The notes beneath the pieces are model-generated. The model saw only the letters and a list, made by a program, of their open reading frames with translations. It ran no database searches and was not told the DNA's origin. 11,382 bases of DNA from Paramecium sonneborni (lineage: Eukaryota > Ciliophora > Oligohymenophorea > Peniculida > Parameciidae), in the NCBI GenBank assembly GCA_905182985.1, contig CAJJDN010000105.1, forward strand, positions 269,142 through 280,523, given 5' to 3'. Shown here one piece after another: positions 7,653 to 11,382 of this stretch. Made by a program: the position numbers and the translations under genes. The stretch's first letter is position 1. Each line of letters begins with the position of its first letter.

Positions 7653-8929
7653 ATGAAATTACTTTCTTTGATATTCTTCATTATAATTTTTAAGTTGGGC
7701 TTGTCTTAAACTCTTTATTATGAAGCATTTTCCTCAGTAACTTTAATTTCAATGGAAGGTACATTAATTGATTAAATAAATAGATTGGGCAACAATTAAC
7801 GCTTATGGAAATTTTTCTGATTGTGATGGAACACAAATTTTTGGTGGATTCAACACATTTGGTATGGGTACCAAAGTTATGAAATTGATTTAATTACCTC
7901 CCCATTTTTATGTATAAATAAAAATGAAATTTTGGAAGTAATAATTTTCATATAATTATCAGAATAGATACATGGGACAATGAATATTTTAATATAAATA
8001 TTGATGGGGCTTAGGCTTTTTCTTAATAATACTAATCTATTTCAAGTATCTCAGAATGTGGAAATAGTTGGGGAGAAGAAATCTAATTAATAACTATTTC
8101 TTTACCTCATTTTTACCAATCGATTTTAATTTATATGTTCTCCACGCTAGATGAAAATCCGTCAAATGTAAGATATTCATAAAATATAGGAATCATGGGG
8201 TTTTAGAGATTTTTAATTATTTCTTTATCTTTGCCCCCCTGATTGTTTGTCTTGCACTTCTGATGATTTAAAAAAGGATTGTGTTTTATGGAGCATTGTT
8301 GATTTTGCATTTTTAGAAATTTATTTATCAACTTTTTAAGAAGGTTGGTAAATAATAAATGGCATTCAAGGTAATAGTGATTGCAATGGTATATAATTTT
8401 ATTGTGGATATGGCAGATGTGGACACAATAGTATAATATAAAAGACGTTAAATCTGCCGACTCATTAACAGCTCATGATAAGATTTCGTTTAGGGTTTTT
8501 TGATAGTTGGGATAATGAATATGTTTATCTTAATATAGATGGAAATTTAGTTTTTTCTCAGAGTCATTTTTTTTATTAGGAAGGTAATGCTGATTTATGT
8601 GGTCTAACATATAGTGATTATCTTCCAAACTTTTAAATAATTATAGATCATTCTGATGCAATGATTAGACTTGAATTTACTACTAGCTTAGATGAATCTC
8701 TAATTAATGAATCATTTGGTTTAAGAGATTTTCAAATTTTCACAAAAATTATTAAAACTTGTGGTAATGGAGTTATAGAATAAACTGAATAATGTGACGA
8801 TGGTAATATTTATGCTTTTGATGGATGTTTTATTTGTTAATATTCTTGTGTAGAAGGATGTTTAAATTGTATTGATGGTATTTGTTTTGAATGTGACATT
8901 GGGTGGATATTTAAATCAGATTTTAATAC
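7653..8929 (+). CDS. Gene C: Cys-rich surface protein, 5' part, interrupted by the assembly gap
   Basis: ATG at 7653-7655 opens a signal peptide (MKLLSLIFFIIIFKLGLSQ). Introns: 7759-7783 (25 nt), 7938-7962 (25) and 8168-8189 (22), at the same positions and phases as introns 1-3 of A and B. The A/B introns 4 and 5 are absent. Residues about 36-180 and 205-340 are the two tandem extracellular domains (SDCDG/SDCNG, LPPH/LPTH, DTWDNE/DSWDNE, NESWGFRDF/NESFGLRDF). The Cys-rich array starts at residue 346 (8760). The N-terminal half is homologous to A and B but clearly diverged, while the Cys-rich part is identical to B as far as the N. The frame is cut by the N at 8930 and continues at 11201 once the duplicated overlap is collapsed. 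A secreted or membrane-anchored surface role is inferred. Confidence 0.85.
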
Positions 8930-8930
8930 N
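8930..8930. other. Assembly gap (single N) joining two overlapping contigs
   Basis: The only ambiguous base in the window. It corresponds to the T at 11201 in the second copy. Both ends of the 2,270-nt perfect repeat coincide with it. Confidence 0.95.
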
Positions 8931-9314
8931 TACCTAATTACCCATTTTGAGAAGAGAAACTTAAAGTTCCATCCAAGTAAATAAATAAAAACTCACCATC
9001 CCAAGAATCAATTCTATATACAATAAGTTAAAATTACTTCCAAAATTCCATAGTTATGTATATTGAATAATGAGGAGGCAATTGAAGGAATTTCCTAGCT
9101 TAAGCTAACCTTCCAAATGCATTAAATCCTCCAAGAATTCTCGTTCCAGCACAATCAGAATAAGTATTTAATGCATTTGTAATAGTCCAGTCTAAAATTA
9201 AAATTAATTTTGAATGCCTTCATTTGTAACAAACGCTGGATCTGTAAATGCTTCATAGTATAAAGTCATTTAGAAGGAGGATATAGGAAATAAAATTATC
9301 CAAAAGTACACCAT
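8931..9314 (-). CDS. Artefactual second copy of the 5' end of gene B
   Basis: ATG at 9314-9312, intron 1 at 9192-9217 (GC donor) and intron 2 at 9014-9037, all at offset 2,271 from gene B. The fragment stops at the N. It should be treated as the same gene as 3126-7043 and not counted as another paralog. Confidence 0.85.
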
Positions 9315-9923
9315 GATGTAATCTAAATTAAAAAAATTTTAATTAAACTATTTCAGCTTTTATAAATAAAAATTTTAATATTGGAATTTTATTGACATAA
9401 GAATATATTGGAATTCTGTATTCAATATTAATATATATTTAAAAATTTTAACCCTTAATTATATTAAAAAGACCATACCAGAGATTAATTGTTACTATTT
9501 TAATTACATCCTTGGATGGATTATGATTAGAGGAATTATTTAATTAATCGTTTTATTTGTGATTATCTAATTTGAAATAGGTTGTTATTGTTCTCAGAAT
9601 AAATACCATTATTTGTTTATTCTTTACAAAATTTTAAACCAATCACTAAAACTAAAATGATTACTTTTGTTAAAAGCTTAATAATAGAATTCATTGAAAT
9701 TTTTTTCATAAACGAGATATTATTGCAAAAGAAAAGCTTTTATATCAATGTAATTTTCTTAATCATTAAATTATTCCCACTTGCAAATTAATATCATATT
9801 CTAATATTAATTAATTTAATTCAAAAAAATTTTATTATAATAAATAATTATATGGACTAAAGAAATCAAGAATATTAAAAAATTTAAAATGCTAAAAGCA
9901 CATTAATTTTATTAGTTTGAGAT
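9315..9923. other. Artefactual second copy of the B-C intergenic region
   Basis: Same content as 7044-7652, including the D-tail remnant (9594-9671, minus strand). No additional gene is present. Confidence 0.85.
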
Positions 9924-11382
9924 ATGAAATTACTTTCTTTGATATTCTTCATTATAATTTTTAAGTTGGGCTTGTCTTAAACTCTTTATTATGAAGCATT
10001 TTCCTCAGTAACTTTAATTTCAATGGAAGGTACATTAATTGATTAAATAAATAGATTGGGCAACAATTAACGCTTATGGAAATTTTTCTGATTGTGATGG
10101 AACACAAATTTTTGGTGGATTCAACACATTTGGTATGGGTACCAAAGTTATGAAATTGATTTAATTACCTCCCCATTTTTATGTATAAATAAAAATGAAA
10201 TTTTGGAAGTAATAATTTTCATATAATTATCAGAATAGATACATGGGACAATGAATATTTTAATATAAATATTGATGGGGCTTAGGCTTTTTCTTAATAA
10301 TACTAATCTATTTCAAGTATCTCAGAATGTGGAAATAGTTGGGGAGAAGAAATCTAATTAATAACTATTTCTTTACCTCATTTTTACCAATCGATTTTAA
10401 TTTATATGTTCTCCACGCTAGATGAAAATCCGTCAAATGTAAGATATTCATAAAATATAGGAATCATGGGGTTTTAGAGATTTTTAATTATTTCTTTATC
10501 TTTGCCCCCCTGATTGTTTGTCTTGCACTTCTGATGATTTAAAAAAGGATTGTGTTTTATGGAGCATTGTTGATTTTGCATTTTTAGAAATTTATTTATC
10601 AACTTTTTAAGAAGGTTGGTAAATAATAAATGGCATTCAAGGTAATAGTGATTGCAATGGTATATAATTTTATTGTGGATATGGCAGATGTGGACACAAT
10701 AGTATAATATAAAAGACGTTAAATCTGCCGACTCATTAACAGCTCATGATAAGATTTCGTTTAGGGTTTTTTGATAGTTGGGATAATGAATATGTTTATC
10801 TTAATATAGATGGAAATTTAGTTTTTTCTCAGAGTCATTTTTTTTATTAGGAAGGTAATGCTGATTTATGTGGTCTAACATATAGTGATTATCTTCCAAA
10901 CTTTTAAATAATTATAGATCATTCTGATGCAATGATTAGACTTGAATTTACTACTAGCTTAGATGAATCTCTAATTAATGAATCATTTGGTTTAAGAGAT
11001 TTTCAAATTTTCACAAAAATTATTAAAACTTGTGGTAATGGAGTTATAGAATAAACTGAATAATGTGACGATGGTAATATTTATGCTTTTGATGGATGTT
11101 TTATTTGTTAATATTCTTGTGTAGAAGGATGTTTAAATTGTATTGATGGTATTTGTTTTGAATGTGACATTGGGTGGATATTTAAATCAGATTTTAATAC
11201 TTGTATTGCTAATATTGATGATTAGAAATTTTAAATTTGGGAAGAATGTGACGATTATTTAAATTTTGAAATTTGTAAAAATGGCAAATTTATTTGTCCA
11301 TCAAATTGTTTGATTTGTGAATTTGGAATATGTTATGATTGTATTCCAGGATGGAAATTAATTAAATAATAATGTTAATCTA
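9924..11382 (+). CDS. Gene C (same gene, second contig): Cys-rich surface protein, 5' part running off the right edge
   Basis: Same start, signal peptide and introns as 7653-8929 (introns at 10030-10054, 10209-10233 and 10439-10460), but the reading continues beyond the point where the first contig stops, giving 462 codons. Beyond 11201 it adds the rest of the first Cys-rich module, the second module (EECDDYLNFEICKNGK, CPSNC, CxxC) and a PGWKLIKQQCQS segment, ending at the window edge. The third module and any membrane domain must lie outside. From 11031 to 11382 it matches the reverse complement of gene B 5546-5897 except for four substitutions clustered around 11210-11219. This is the better gene model for C. 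Confidence 0.85.
11031..11382 (+). repeat. Inverted repeat arm in gene C
   Basis: Counterpart of 5546-5897. Four differences were seen, all within about ten bases at the Ile-Ala-(AsnIleAsp) codons. Everything else, including synonymous positions, is the same. Confidence 0.9.

Larger units (their letters stand above)
6660..8929. repeat. Perfect 2,270-nt direct repeat, copy 1 (contig end)
   Basis: Identical by eye to 8931-11200 at a constant offset of 2,271. It covers the 5' part of gene B, the intergenic region and the 5' part of gene C. Best explained as the right end of the first contig. Confidence 0.93.
8931..11200. repeat. Perfect 2,270-nt direct repeat, copy 2 (contig start)
   Basis: Starts immediately after the N and reproduces 6660-8929 with no difference seen, including the GC splice donor and all introns. 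Real paralogs in this window differ by several percent, so this is an unmerged contig overlap and not a genuine duplication. Confidence 0.93.

Noticed and set aside
8931..11200. True tandem duplication giving extra copies of genes B and C
   Set aside because: The copies are identical even in introns and intergenic DNA, and both boundaries coincide with the N, which fits an assembly overlap much better.

Overview
The window looks like macronuclear DNA from a ciliate, most likely Paramecium. It is very AT-rich. Long reading frames appear only if TAA and TAG are read as glutamine and TGA is the sole stop. The frames are stitched together by tiny introns of 21-26 nt, nearly all GTA...AG. Under the standard code almost nothing in the window looks coding, so a standard-code annotation would miss all of it.

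Layout: (1) 1-1939, minus strand: 5' portion of gene A, which runs off the left edge. (2) 2224-about 3120, minus: a damaged membrane-protein-like reading frame (D). (3) 3126-7043, minus: gene B, complete, six exons, about 1,266 residues. (4) 7044-7652: divergent intergenic region holding a truncated copy of the tail of D. (5) 7653-8929, plus: 5' portion of gene C, cut by a single N at 8930. (6) 8931-11200 is a base-for-base repeat of 6660-8929. The repeat ends exactly at the N on both sides, so this is almost certainly two overlapping contigs joined without merging. (7) 9924-11382 is therefore the same gene C, continued past the N. The real locus in this window is about 9.1 kb.

A, B and C are paralogs of one family of large surface proteins. 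Each has a signal peptide, two tandem copies of a roughly 150-residue extracellular domain (marked by SDCxG, LPxH, DSWDxE and NES(F/W)GxRDF), then a long series of Cys-rich CGDG...EECDDxN...DGC modules of the DUF4215 / Myxococcus Cys-rich repeat type. In B, the only one seen to its end, these are followed by a polytopic membrane domain. A and B are tandem, with a homologous 2.3-kb block covering promoter and ectodomain. C is head-to-head with B.

The most interesting signals are evolutionary. C has a diverged N-terminal half but a Cys-rich half nearly identical to B. A and B share an almost identical 0.3-kb patch inside diverged flanks. Intron number differs among paralogs, one intron has a GC donor, and one homologous intron is 26 nt with a stop in A but a stop-free 21 nt in B. 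Together these suggest a recently expanded surface-protein family that is shuffled by gene conversion. No RNA genes, CRISPR arrays or transposons were seen.
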